A stretch of 9,023 nt of DNA from Promethearchaeota archaeon (GCA_016839865.1 JAEOTN010000082.1:1-9023), one strand, 5' to 3'; positions 1 through 6,630 are shown, counted from the stretch's first letter. Numbers and translations: made by a program. The notes: a model not told the origin generated them from the sequence alone.

Positions 1-732
1 TATTGGAAAGTTACAGGTCCAAACGTAGATCTTGGTGATAAAATGCTGTATTGGGTTGATGATGTATCCAATAAATTGGATGAAAATGCAAGTAATTTCA
101 TTGATGTTGTGAAAAGTGTTCTTCGAGAACAAAAAAATAAGACTGGAAAGCCAGGATTAATAACTGCGCCATATGATTGTGAGCTCCTAGGTCATTGGTG
201 GTTTGAAGGGCCATGGTGGCTTAACCGAGTTCTTAGATGGATGGAAGATGATCCTGAGATTGAGTTAACCAACTCACGCTTATACATGGAGCAATTTCCA
301 CCTGATAAGGTATGTCAAATCACAGAAGGTTCATGGGGCCAAGGATCCAGCCATTGGGTATGGTTAAACTCTTGGACAACTTGGACTTGGGAGAAAGTTT
401 ATGAATGTGAAGTAAAAAATGAGGAAGTTGTAACAAAGTATATTGGTTCGGATGATGAAAATGTAATTCGCATCTTGAAACAGTTAGCCCGAGAACTTTT
501 ATTACTTCAAAGTAGTGATTGGCAATTTCTCATTACCACGTGGTCAGCTCGAGATTATGCCGAAAATCGTATTGCTCTTCATTATGAGAATTTTAATCGT
601 CTACATAAAATTTTATTAGATTACTCTGATGGAAAATACATAGCAGAAGGAGAATGGGCTTTTCTAGGTAAAATTGAAGCAAATGATTCTATTTTTCCCG
701 AATTAGAGTTATATCCTTTCACAAAAAAGTAA
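1..732 (+). CDS. GH57 1,4-alpha-glucan branching enzyme, C-terminal part (5' end outside window)
   Basis: The reading frame is open from base 1 to the TAA at 730-732 (243 codons). An ATG at 43 is internal, because the preceding codons (YWKVTGPNVDLGDK) already match the family. The fragment carries the GH57/DUF1957 branching-enzyme C-terminal half: APYDCELLGHWWFEGP, whose Asp (visible residue 59, bases 175-177) aligns with the catalytic Asp of characterised GH57 branching enzymes; EGSWG (109-113) and a Trp-rich stretch that in relatives lines the acceptor groove; and SSDWQFLITT (171-180) in the helical C-terminal domain. The nucleophile Glu lies upstream and is not visible. The family makes alpha-1,6 branches in glycogen-like glucans in the cytoplasm. 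The gene converges with the GTPase gene, 20 nt apart. A GH57 amylase or 4-alpha-glucanotransferase is less likely because those lack this motif set. Confidence 0.9.
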   Translation, partial: YWKVTGPNVDLGDKMLYWVDDVSNKLDENASNFIDVVKSVLREQKNKTGKPGLITAPYDCELLGHWWFEGPWWLNRVLRWMEDDPEIELTNSRLYMEQFPPDKVCQITEGSWGQGSSHWVWLNSWTTWTWEKVYECEVKNEEVVTKYIGSDDENVIRILKQLARELLLLQSSDWQFLITTWSARDYAENRIALHYENFNRLHKILLDYSDGKYIAEGEWAFLGKIEANDSIFPELELYPFTKK

Positions 733-742
733 TAAAATAATA

Positions 743-754
743 CTTTTCTTTTTT
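743..754 (+). terminator. Poly-T terminator candidate after the GH57 gene
   Basis: The plus strand reads CTTTTCTTTTTT starting 10 nt after the GH57 stop. Archaeal RNA polymerase commonly terminates at T-rich tracts without a hairpin. The tract overlaps the end of the convergent GTPase gene, so the two transcripts probably overlap slightly at their 3' ends. No stem-loop is evident. Confidence 0.45.
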
Positions 755-1286
755 AATATTGTTTATTCTGTGCGTGTTTCCACATTAATTCGGTTAAAGT
801 AGCAAACGATTCTTCGACATTGACGCTTTCTTTTGCACTGACTTCCGTATAAGATCTACATCCTCGAGAACGAGCGACTTCTAAAGCTTCATGTTTTTGA
901 ACCTTTCTTAAATGCTTGAGATCTGATTTAGATCCTACAAGCATTATAGGAACATTTGGATCATAGTTCCGTAGAATTGGTAACCAATCATCAAAATGGG
1001 AAAGAGTAAGCATATTTGTTAAGGAGAACATAAACATAATCCCATTTGCTCCTTTTAAATAGGTAGGCAACAAAAATCTGAACCGTTCTTCTCCACCAAA
1101 ATCCCAGATTTGGAGGCGCACAGTCCCAATTCCTTCTAATGTTAAATCTTTGATAAAGAATTCTACTCCAATAGTAATCCTAGTGTCTGTCTTAAAAATA
1201 CCCGTAATAAATTTTTGGGTAAGACTTGTTTTTCCTACGCCACCGTCACCTGCGATAACTAGTTTGAATACTTTCTCGTAGCTCAT
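753..1286 (-). CDS. Rab/Ras-like small GTPase, Asgard type, atypical switch II and no lipid anchor
   Basis: A 177-aa protein that is a complete single G domain. Visible motifs are the P-loop GDGGVGKT (13-20), switch I TIGVEFF with T38 as the Mg-coordinating Thr, G3 WDFGGEERFR (61-70), G4 SKSD (119-122) and G5 SAK (150-152). The TIGVEFF and WDxxGxERFR patterns are Rab-like. The residue matching Ras Gln61 is E66, and G4 has Ser in place of the usual Asn. The protein ends HAQNKQY with no C-terminal Cys, so it has no CAAX or Rab-type prenylation site and is probably cytosolic or recruited by partners. The start is supported by GAGG at 1295-1298, 8 nt upstream of the ATG. Asgard archaea carry many such GTPases; the role of this one is unknown. 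No GAP or GEF gene is adjacent. Confidence 0.93.
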   Translation of the reverse strand: MSYEKVFKLVIAGDGGVGKTSLTQKFITGIFKTDTRITIGVEFFIKDLTLEGIGTVRLQIWDFGGEERFRFLLPTYLKGANGIMFMFSLTNMLTLSHFDDWLPILRNYDPNVPIMLVGSKSDLKHLRKVQKHEALEVARSRGCRSYTEVSAKESVNVEESFATLTELMWKHAQNKQY

Positions 1287-1388
1287 AAGTTAATCCTCAA
1301 TGTCCTGTAAGATTTCTGGTTTATCCTAATTCTAAGTAATGTATTATGAAATGAATCTTTCTACTAAGAACAAAATAGAGCTAATATC

Positions 1389-1396
1389 TTAAATAA
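1389..1396 (-). promoter_or_regulatory. Possible TATA box for the small GTPase gene
   Basis: The minus strand reads TTATTTAA about 103 nt upstream of the GTPase start codon. With the usual archaeal spacing of about 25 nt, transcription would start near 1367 and leave a leader of about 80 nt that contains the GAGG ribosome-binding site. The region is A+T-rich throughout, so this is a weak call. The remainder of 1287-1523 shows no gene, tRNA or strong hairpin. Confidence 0.22.
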
Positions 1397-1498
1397 CTAT
1401 CCTAGAGAAATAACAACGCTTAGGATGAAGAAGGAACTTTTTTGACGATTTTACATGGATATAGTAGAAGTAAGAATAACAAAAACATCAGTCTGTAA

Positions 1499-1520
1499 AT
1501 AAAAAAAAAGAAAAAATTTA
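1499..1520 (-). terminator. Poly-T terminator after the surface protein gene
   Basis: On the minus strand, 3 nt after the TAA of the surface protein gene, the sequence is almost entirely T: two runs of six and nine T separated by one C, then ATTT. This is a strong example of an archaeal intrinsic T-tract terminator. No hairpin precedes it. Confidence 0.65.
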
Positions 1521-1523
1521 GGT

Positions 1524-3689
1524 TTAGATTCGATTCTTTCGACGGGTAATCAAGATTGCTGCAACAGCAACTAGAGTGATTCCAGCAACTACTAAAATTA
1601 CAGCCCAGAATCCAGGATTATCCCATGTCATGAATACGCTGAAGGTAGGATCGTGCCAGATACCTTCACCAGTTCCATCAAATGTTGGGTAACTTACCGC
1701 ATAAATCAAGATGGCTGAGCTGATGTTTAAGTATCCCCCGGCTTCGAAATTCTGAGATGGATCATCAGCATTTTCATACTGTATGTTTGCACTAGCATCA
1801 AACGCTAAGAATGCAAGTGGAATTGTACAAGTACTTGCCGGATGAGTTGTTGTTGGACCGGCATCAAGACCTTGTTCATAGTCTGGACCTGCGATATCTA
1901 CTGAAGCAACTGGAAGATCACCAGTGTAATCTCCTACTTTAATAGTTCCTTCTCCATTAATGGTTGCATTATGCACAGTTTCATTCAATAAACCATCTTG
2001 GTTAACATCAATATTTTCCTGTGCTTCCACTTCGAAATGCAAGTGGAAGTGCAAGATTGTACTGACGTAAATCACCGCGAAGTCCAATCCCAATAAATCG
2101 GGGTTGATTCCTGCTCCATCATTCCAATCCGAGAAGTATTGGTCAAGTTTGATAATTCCTTTGGCCATCTGAACTTCATCATAATCTGGCACTAAACCAG
2201 AATACTCACCAGCTTCAGTTGAGGTTACTACTTCCTTCAATTTAGGAGTAAAAGTGAATCCCAATTCAATGTAATCAAGGTTATCGAATATTGGATCTAC
2301 ATCTGAAGGGCTCATACCGATTGGAATAGCTGCAATATCGACATTTGTGAGCTCGATACTCCACTGATAACCGGGATTTCCATCGCCATCAAACACAAGT
2401 ACAGGAGCATTAAAGGTCACGTCACCTATAGAACCGAAAGCAAACCAATAACGTGCTTCCGAACCTGTAATAATGTCGGATTCTACATCCCCTTCTGTAA
2501 TAGTCGTGCGTTCTACATCGGGTATATCATTTGCATTGACATCATCATACGCAATGAATCCCATTAATGAATGAGTCATCAAGTAGATTTCGATGTCAAG
2601 TCCTTGGAAAATTCTCGCGATACCAATATCTTCTAATGGATTACCTTCTCCACCTTCGGTATCAACTGCATGTTGAATGCCTTCTACAATTGCAGAAACG
2701 TTGATGTTGATTTGGAAGGATTTGAACCAAAGTTCGATCAAATTGAACGACATTCGACTCCATTCTCGATTGTATATACCAGCTTCTCCAGGAGATAACA
2801 ACCATTCCATATATTCGTCACCAGTTGGATTCCATGCTGAAATGTCAGCAGGATCTAAACCAACAGTCCAATTCACATCATTACTAAAATCTCCATCGTT
2901 ATCATACACTAGTTTTTCCTTAACAACTGCATAATCGTTGGAGGTTGTGATGTTGGTTGTTTCCCATGATATCATGTTCATTACAATCAATTCATCTCCA
3001 CTAATGATGTCATTGATGTGGAAGAACAAGTATGTTATAGCAGATAGAATCTGACTGGCAATTTGTTGCCCTACTAATGCAATTTCTGCTTCGGTCCATT
3101 CTTCAGGATCGGTTTCCATTCCTTCAATTAATGTTTTCACATTTTGGGCTGCGGTAATCACTTTATTAATTGCTGTGATGAAAGAGTCATTGTTATCCCA
3201 AATAAGGAACACTACTGCAGCTCCATTGGTTTTAGTTACGGTAACATTTCCAGTTCTGGTAACTTTAACATAAGGATGTACATCTGGCGTGTTTAGAGTC
3301 GGATATTTTTCTTCCCATAAGAAATAGTATTCTTCTTCCCCACTATGTGTTTCATTCCATGTTTCAGTTTCCTCAAATTCGGCACTAAGTTTGTAAACAT
3401 GTTTAATCTCATCTTCAACAAAAGTGAAGTCAAAGATGTTCATAAACAAGAGTTTAAATACTTCTCCCAGTGCTCTACCTGAGGGTCCTAAGCCTCCCAG
3501 CATTCCAAAAATACCGCCTAAAGCACCAAACATAAGTTCTGGAAATTCTGACATACCCTTACCATCCGTGGGTAAAGTAAAACCACCCGGTGGTCCGTCT
3601 GGTGGTGATGAGACAGCAATAGTTGGAATTGCTACCATCGCACTTACAACCAAGAGAGTGCAAATTAAGCTAGTCTTTAATTTTTTCAT
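1524..3689 (-). CDS. Large secreted, membrane-anchored surface protein of unknown function
   Basis: A 721-aa protein counted from the ATG at 3689. An in-frame TTG at 3713 is rejected: it would put eight polar residues before the signal peptide and lies upstream of the predicted transcription start. Order of parts: signal peptide (about 1-28; MKKLK then a hydrophobic core); a Pro/Gly-rich stretch; a Gly-rich hydrophobic segment (49-88); a long acidic ectodomain; one C-terminal membrane helix (about 694-714) ending RRKNRI, which gives outside-facing topology. The ectodomain has nine N-X-S/T sequons and several Asp/Asn-rich loops, the best being DVNQDG at 561-566, which resembles EF-hand or dockerin calcium loops. 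The mature part has one Cys, so internal disulfides are not expected. I recognise no catalytic domain. An adhesin, S-layer-associated or envelope protein is plausible. It appears monocistronic with its own promoter and terminator. Confidence 0.85.
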   Translation of the reverse strand: MKKLKTSLICTLLVVSAMVAIPTIAVSSPPDGPPGGFTLPTDGKGMSEFPELMFGALGGIFGMLGGLGPSGRALGEVFKLLFMNIFDFTFVEDEIKHVYKLSAEFEETETWNETHSGEEEYYFLWEEKYPTLNTPDVHPYVKVTRTGNVTVTKTNGAAVVFLIWDNNDSFITAINKVITAAQNVKTLIEGMETDPEEWTEAEIALVGQQIASQILSAITYLFFHINDIISGDELIVMNMISWETTNITTSNDYAVVKEKLVYDNDGDFSNDVNWTVGLDPADISAWNPTGDEYMEWLLSPGEAGIYNREWSRMSFNLIELWFKSFQININVSAIVEGIQHAVDTEGGEGNPLEDIGIARIFQGLDIEIYLMTHSLMGFIAYDDVNANDIPDVERTTITEGDVESDIITGSEARYWFAFGSIGDVTFNAPVLVFDGDGNPGYQWSIELTNVDIAAIPIGMSPSDVDPIFDNLDYIELGFTFTPKLKEVVTSTEAGEYSGLVPDYDEVQMAKGIIKLDQYFSDWNDGAGINPDLLGLDFAVIYVSTILHFHLHFEVEAQENIDVNQDGLLNETVHNATINGEGTIKVGDYTGDLPVASVDIAGPDYEQGLDAGPTTTHPASTCTIPLAFLAFDASANIQYENADDPSQNFEAGGYLNISSAILIYAVSYPTFDGTGEGIWHDPTFSVFMTWDNPGFWAVILVVAGITLVAVAAILITRRKNRI

Positions 3690-3717
3690 AATATTTCGCT
3701 CTTTTTTGTTCAAAAAT

Positions 3718-3755
3718 TATAAGACAATATAAAATGTCTAAAAAGTATAAGACAA
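3718..3755. repeat. Direct and inverted TGTCT/AGACA repeats flanking the TATA box (candidate operator)
   Basis: The 10-mer TATAAGACAA occurs at 3718-3727 and again at 3746-3755, 28 bp apart start to start. Between them TGTCT at 3735-3739 pairs with AGACA at 3722-3726 as a 5-bp inverted repeat with an 8-bp spacer that is the TATA element itself. The result is three AGACA/TGTCT half-sites around one promoter. An archaeal repressor bound here would block TBP/TFB. The repeats are seen directly; the operator role is inference, and A+T-rich sequence raises the chance of coincidence. Confidence 0.4.
3726..3734 (-). promoter_or_regulatory. TATA box of the surface protein gene
   Basis: The minus strand reads TTTTATATT, a close match to the archaeal box A consensus. 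Typical spacing puts the transcription start near 3703-3707, about 15 nt before the ATG at 3689 and downstream of the alternative TTG at 3713. This supports the ATG start. The box lies inside the repeat cluster at 3718-3755. Confidence 0.5.
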
Positions 3756-4032
3756 AATTCACCTAAAAATGAATTCGTTCGAGGGAACTAGAAATTATGT
3801 GCTAAAGCCGACGAATTAATAAATTTTGAATATCTTTAGCTAATTATTTAAAAACGCTTTCTACGTAGATTTTCTTTCATAACTGGAATTGAATTTTCAC
3901 TATTTCAATCAATCAACAAGCAAGATCACAGATAATCCCTTTTACTTAAAATGGATGGAAAATAGCGTCATATCAATAAGAAAACACTATTTGCGGATAG
4001 GAATGATATAGACGAAAATTACGAATTCACTT

Positions 4033-4048
4033 GTTCAAAAGGGAAAAA
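4033..4048 (-). terminator. Weak T-tract terminator candidate for the SIS/hydrolase-like operon
   Basis: Immediately after the TAG of the hydrolase-like gene the minus strand reads GTTTTTCCCTTTTG: two short T runs interrupted by CCC. This could release the operon transcript, but it is weaker than the tract at 1499-1520. Confidence 0.3.
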
Positions 4049-5389
4049 CTACAATCCCAATGCATTCAATCCATACTCCTTTTTTGCATATTTTTTCAAT
4101 GCTTTCCATTGTAATTTCGAAGTTCCATAATACTTGAATAATGCAATTCCTAACCCAAAATCAAAAGTTCGCATTTGTTTTAACATTTCCTCGACATTGC
4201 ATTCAACAGAATTCGTGATGGCTAAGATTGCTTGATTTTCATATTGTTTCATGCGTTTTTTCATGTTTAAAATGGAATATTTATACATGAGCCAACCAAG
4301 AAATGCCCAATAAAGACCGTCATCTCTTGTACCTGCTAAATATGGATATATCATTGGAGAAACTGCATCCATATACTGACCCATTTTTGTCCAGTTTTGT
4401 CCTAATCGGTTACGCGTAAAAATTGGGGGTCCTGGTAATGAAAACCATCCTGTAACACAATCTGAATCAATACTTTTGATGCGTTCGGAAAGTTTCTTTC
4501 CATACTGTGTAATAGTTTCTTCTTTAAAATCGTACCATTCATTACTTTTCAAGATTTTTGTAGGATCACCATAATTTCTTAGAAATTTAGATACACAACG
4601 TTCACAGCAACAAATATCTGTAAATGATCCATCATAACGAATATAATCCGCAAAAAATGCTTCTATTTTGTATTTTTTTACAACTTCGCCGGCTAAATCC
4701 ACTAAATAATCCACATGAGCACTATTCGGGCACATGAATGAGGTCGTAGGTACGTATCCAACACCCCGTGCATCTCGTGCAGCCCCTTTTATTGAATCAT
4801 TTTTATTTTGAAGGAATGGAATTTTCTTTTGTACGTCAATAAATTCGTTTCCTGAGGGTAAATCCACTCGCATCTCACCTTCACATCGTGTGGTGGAATC
4901 TCCCGGTTTATAAGGTACCTTGAATCGTCCCCCTTTATCATCGTAATCCTCATGCTGCCCTGATCCTCCATGAATACTAACCCGATCTGGATGTATATGT
5001 CCTTGATATGCATCATTCATGCTAGTCATTGAAACCATAATTCGGATATTGCTATCTTTTCCTACATCTATGAATTCTCCAAGAATGTCTCGCTCGGTAG
5101 GATTCCACCCAATATTCGTCTCCCATAAACAAGCTCCATCTGTATCTTTAATTACTACTCCTAATACATTGAAATGGTGTTCCTCAAGATGGTTGATAAT
5201 CTCTTTTACGGGGAGTTCCTCAGCAAATTCATAATCCAGTTTTCTGAATCCTGATGCTCCTCTAACGGGCATTAATCCCATGGCAAAAACTTTATCTGCT
5301 TTAAAACTCTTCTGCATCTTTTTAATTGCATCTTCTGGTGGATTCCAGTATTTTTTCCAAAATTCTGCACAATACTTGTATTTATTCAT
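4049..5389 (-). CDS. Putative cytoplasmic glycoside-hydrolase-like TIM-barrel protein
   Basis: A 446-aa protein without signal peptide or membrane helix. Its pattern resembles GHL/DUF4015-type putative glycoside hydrolases: an early strand with KDTDG (81-85); DILGEFIDVGKDSNIRIMVS (101-120), a helix then strand typical of barrel enzymes; AFFADYIRYD (244-253), where D248 at a strand end is the best catalytic candidate; CCCERC (260-265), matching the CxCxxC element that follows the corresponding strand in GHL6-like proteins; MDAVSPMIYPYL (340-351), very like the SPMxYP strand of DUF4015; and a final ALFKYYG (416-422). The substrate is unknown. It is the second gene of an operon, with its ATG 8 nt after the stop of the SIS gene, so co-expression is likely. 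A non-enzymatic or other barrel function cannot be excluded, and family membership is by motif recognition only. Confidence 0.65.
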   Translation of the reverse strand: MNKYKYCAEFWKKYWNPPEDAIKKMQKSFKADKVFAMGLMPVRGASGFRKLDYEFAEELPVKEIINHLEEHHFNVLGVVIKDTDGACLWETNIGWNPTERDILGEFIDVGKDSNIRIMVSMTSMNDAYQGHIHPDRVSIHGGSGQHEDYDDKGGRFKVPYKPGDSTTRCEGEMRVDLPSGNEFIDVQKKIPFLQNKNDSIKGAARDARGVGYVPTTSFMCPNSAHVDYLVDLAGEVVKKYKIEAFFADYIRYDGSFTDICCCERCVSKFLRNYGDPTKILKSNEWYDFKEETITQYGKKLSERIKSIDSDCVTGWFSLPGPPIFTRNRLGQNWTKMGQYMDAVSPMIYPYLAGTRDDGLYWAFLGWLMYKYSILNMKKRMKQYENQAILAITNSVECNVEEMLKQMRTFDFGLGIALFKYYGTSKLQWKALKKYAKKEYGLNALGL

Positions 5390-5397
5390 TTATTTCA

Positions 5398-6552
5398 CTA
5401 CTCTAAAGCTTTCAATCGATGAATTGCTTTCATATCTGCTTCAGTAACGTTATGGTTGACCGCAATTTGCGATAGAAGTGAATCTAGTGTTAAATATGTG
5501 TTGAGTTCAAACTCTGGTAGGAAATTTCTGCGGTGTTTCATTGTAACATTATACATAGAGAATCGATCTCGTCTACCCGGAATAACCAAACATCCATCAA
5601 CTCTTCGTGTAAATTTACCCAGATCAGAATCCTCAAAGGAAGTGAATCCATAGATATTCATACCCGTAATAAACGCTTGCATACAATAGTTCAGAGTTTG
5701 CGAGGTAGATCCGGATCCCGAAATAACGATTGCTAAATCGTTTTTTCGACGTAAATCCCAATGACCCATAGAGATTACACGAAGATCCTTGGTTACCTTA
5801 CCATTTTTTACTTTATGCAAATGGCCATAACGGATTCCTGCGACATGATTGATAATATCGTCCCTGCCAACACCTTGGAAATATACATGCCCAGTATTTT
5901 CAGGGTTAATAAAAGGTTCGATAACACTGATAAATTGAAGCAAAGAATCTAAATTGTTTTCGAAATGACCTATAGACTTCTCAAATAAATCTAAAAGTGC
6001 TTGAGAATGCATTACAAATTTCCTATTAGCTTCACCTACGGTATCATTTATTGCACTACCAATACACGATCCAATTACTGCTGAACAGAATTCGAATTCA
6101 GTTCCTAATGGGGCAAAAATTGAGTTCTTTTTCTGAGATGGGTTTAAAATTAGTACTGTTTCTGGAAATTCATCCAGCATCTTTTTATTCTGGGTCATTC
6201 CAATGACATTAAGTCCGTCTTCTTTTGCAGATTGTGCATGTTTCAAAGGAGACCCTGAACCGGAACCTGAGTTGAAAAAGAATATATCCCCTTTCCTCCA
6301 AGGTCTAACATTTGCATTCGCAGCAGGGAATATAATCGGAAATCCATTATGCTCCAAACAATCCTCAGTTAGCATCATAGACTGGAGTGAGCGCCCCTGT
6401 CCGTCAACGATTACTGTCTTTTTTTTCTTCCGAGCATTAATCAGAAGCTTGAATATGTTCTTCAATTGATCATAATCCAAAGATTTCAAGGATTCTTTTA
6501 CACAATTCATCAGGTATTTGTAAGCATCAAAAAAGATCTTGAGTCCAGACAT
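5398..6552 (-). CDS. Tandem SIS-domain protein, 6-phospho-3-hexuloisomerase-like in both halves
   Basis: A 384-aa protein from the ATG at 6552, chosen because GAGG at 6558-6561 sits 5 nt upstream; an ATG at 6555 leaves only 2 nt, and the in-frame TTG at 6594 lacks support. It has two SIS (sugar isomerase) domains. The first has VIVDGQGRS (47-55), SGSGSGS (95-101) and APLGTEFEF (147-155). The second has YFQGVGRDD (224-232), ISGSGSTSQT (277-286) and PEFELNTYLTLD (346-357). Each half follows the strand, phosphate loop and [GT]xFE helix order of single-domain hexuloisomerases, including the Glu aligned with their catalytic Glu (E154 and E349). This suggests duplication and fusion. SIS proteins isomerise or bind phosphosugars in the cytoplasm. 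It is the first gene of the operon with the hydrolase-like gene. No hexulose-phosphate synthase is adjacent, so the substrate is open. Confidence 0.8.
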   Translation of the reverse strand: MSGLKIFFDAYKYLMNCVKESLKSLDYDQLKNIFKLLINARKKKKTVIVDGQGRSLQSMMLTEDCLEHNGFPIIFPAANANVRPWRKGDIFFFNSGSGSGSPLKHAQSAKEDGLNVIGMTQNKKMLDEFPETVLILNPSQKKNSIFAPLGTEFEFCSAVIGSCIGSAINDTVGEANRKFVMHSQALLDLFEKSIGHFENNLDSLLQFISVIEPFINPENTGHVYFQGVGRDDIINHVAGIRYGHLHKVKNGKVTKDLRVISMGHWDLRRKNDLAIVISGSGSTSQTLNYCMQAFITGMNIYGFTSFEDSDLGKFTRRVDGCLVIPGRRDRFSMYNVTMKHRRNFLPEFELNTYLTLDSLLSQIAVNHNVTEADMKAIHRLKALE

Positions 6553-6557
6553 CATTT

Positions 6558-6561
6558 CCTC
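6558..6561 (-). promoter_or_regulatory. Ribosome-binding site that decides the SIS gene start
   Basis: The minus strand reads GAGGAAATGATG. The GAGG core is 5 nt from the second ATG (6552) and 2 nt from the first (6555), which favours 6552. Translation from the TTG at 6594 would place this site inside the coding region. Confidence 0.6.
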
Positions 6562-6594
6562 AACTAGTGAATTAATGTGAAATATTAAGAACAA

Positions 6595-6605
6595 CCCTAT
6601 TAGGG
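6595..6605. promoter_or_regulatory. 11-bp palindrome CCCTATTAGGG at the predicted SIS transcription start
   Basis: CCCTA and TAGGG are perfect inverted arms around one central T. The site lies about 26 nt downstream of the TATA-like element at 6623-6630, so it would cover the transcription start. In archaea, a site there is a common position for repressors. On the RNA, the C run shared with the adjacent GGGTTTAATTCCC could pair in either direction. The symmetry is seen directly; function is inferred. Confidence 0.35.
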
Positions 6606-6622
6606 GGGAATTAAACCCGTTC

Positions 6623-6630
6623 TAATATAA
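6623..6630 (-). promoter_or_regulatory. TATA-like box of the SIS/hydrolase-like operon
   Basis: The minus strand reads TTATATTA. Usual spacing predicts transcription from about 6600, giving a leader of about 48 nt that includes the GAGG site. An alternative box, TTTTTATG, lies about 25 bp further upstream on the same strand. The spacer 6553-6753 is shared with the divergent proteasome gene. Confidence 0.4.

Larger units (their letters stand above)
3690..4048. other. 359-nt gene-free spacer
   Basis: The spacer holds the promoter and repeat cluster of the surface protein gene at its left end, and at its right end a short T-rich stretch after the hydrolase-like gene. The middle (about 3770-4030) has no open frame of useful length and no tRNA. 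One 7-bp inverted repeat, AATTCGT (3772-3778) and ACGAATT (3811-3817), has a 32-nt loop and no supporting structure. I see no convincing RNA gene here. Confidence 0.5.

Noticed and set aside
1323..1426. ATCCTA at 1323 and 1399 and its inverse TAGGAT at 1421
   Set aside because: Six-base matches with irregular spacing in A+T-rich intergenic DNA; the possible stem is short with a 16-nt loop and no neighbouring signal.
1524..3689. Surface protein as an archaeal fusexin (HAP2/Fsx1-like)
   Set aside because: Fusexins are disulfide-rich; this protein has one mature Cys and I see no fusexin domain pattern. Only the Gly-rich segment is suggestive.
3424..3732. Open frame on the plus strand opposite the start of the surface protein gene
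   Set aside because: It is antisense to a well-supported signal peptide region, is low-complexity Pro/Ser/Lys-rich and resembles no family.
3771..3817. GTTCGA near an inverted repeat, reminiscent of a tRNA T-arm
   Set aside because: No acceptor, D or anticodon arms can be drawn around it; only a 7-bp inverted repeat with a 32-nt loop is present.
4789..5016. Second minus-strand open frame inside the hydrolase-like gene
   Set aside because: It overlaps the middle of an intact 446-codon gene in another frame and looks like chance.
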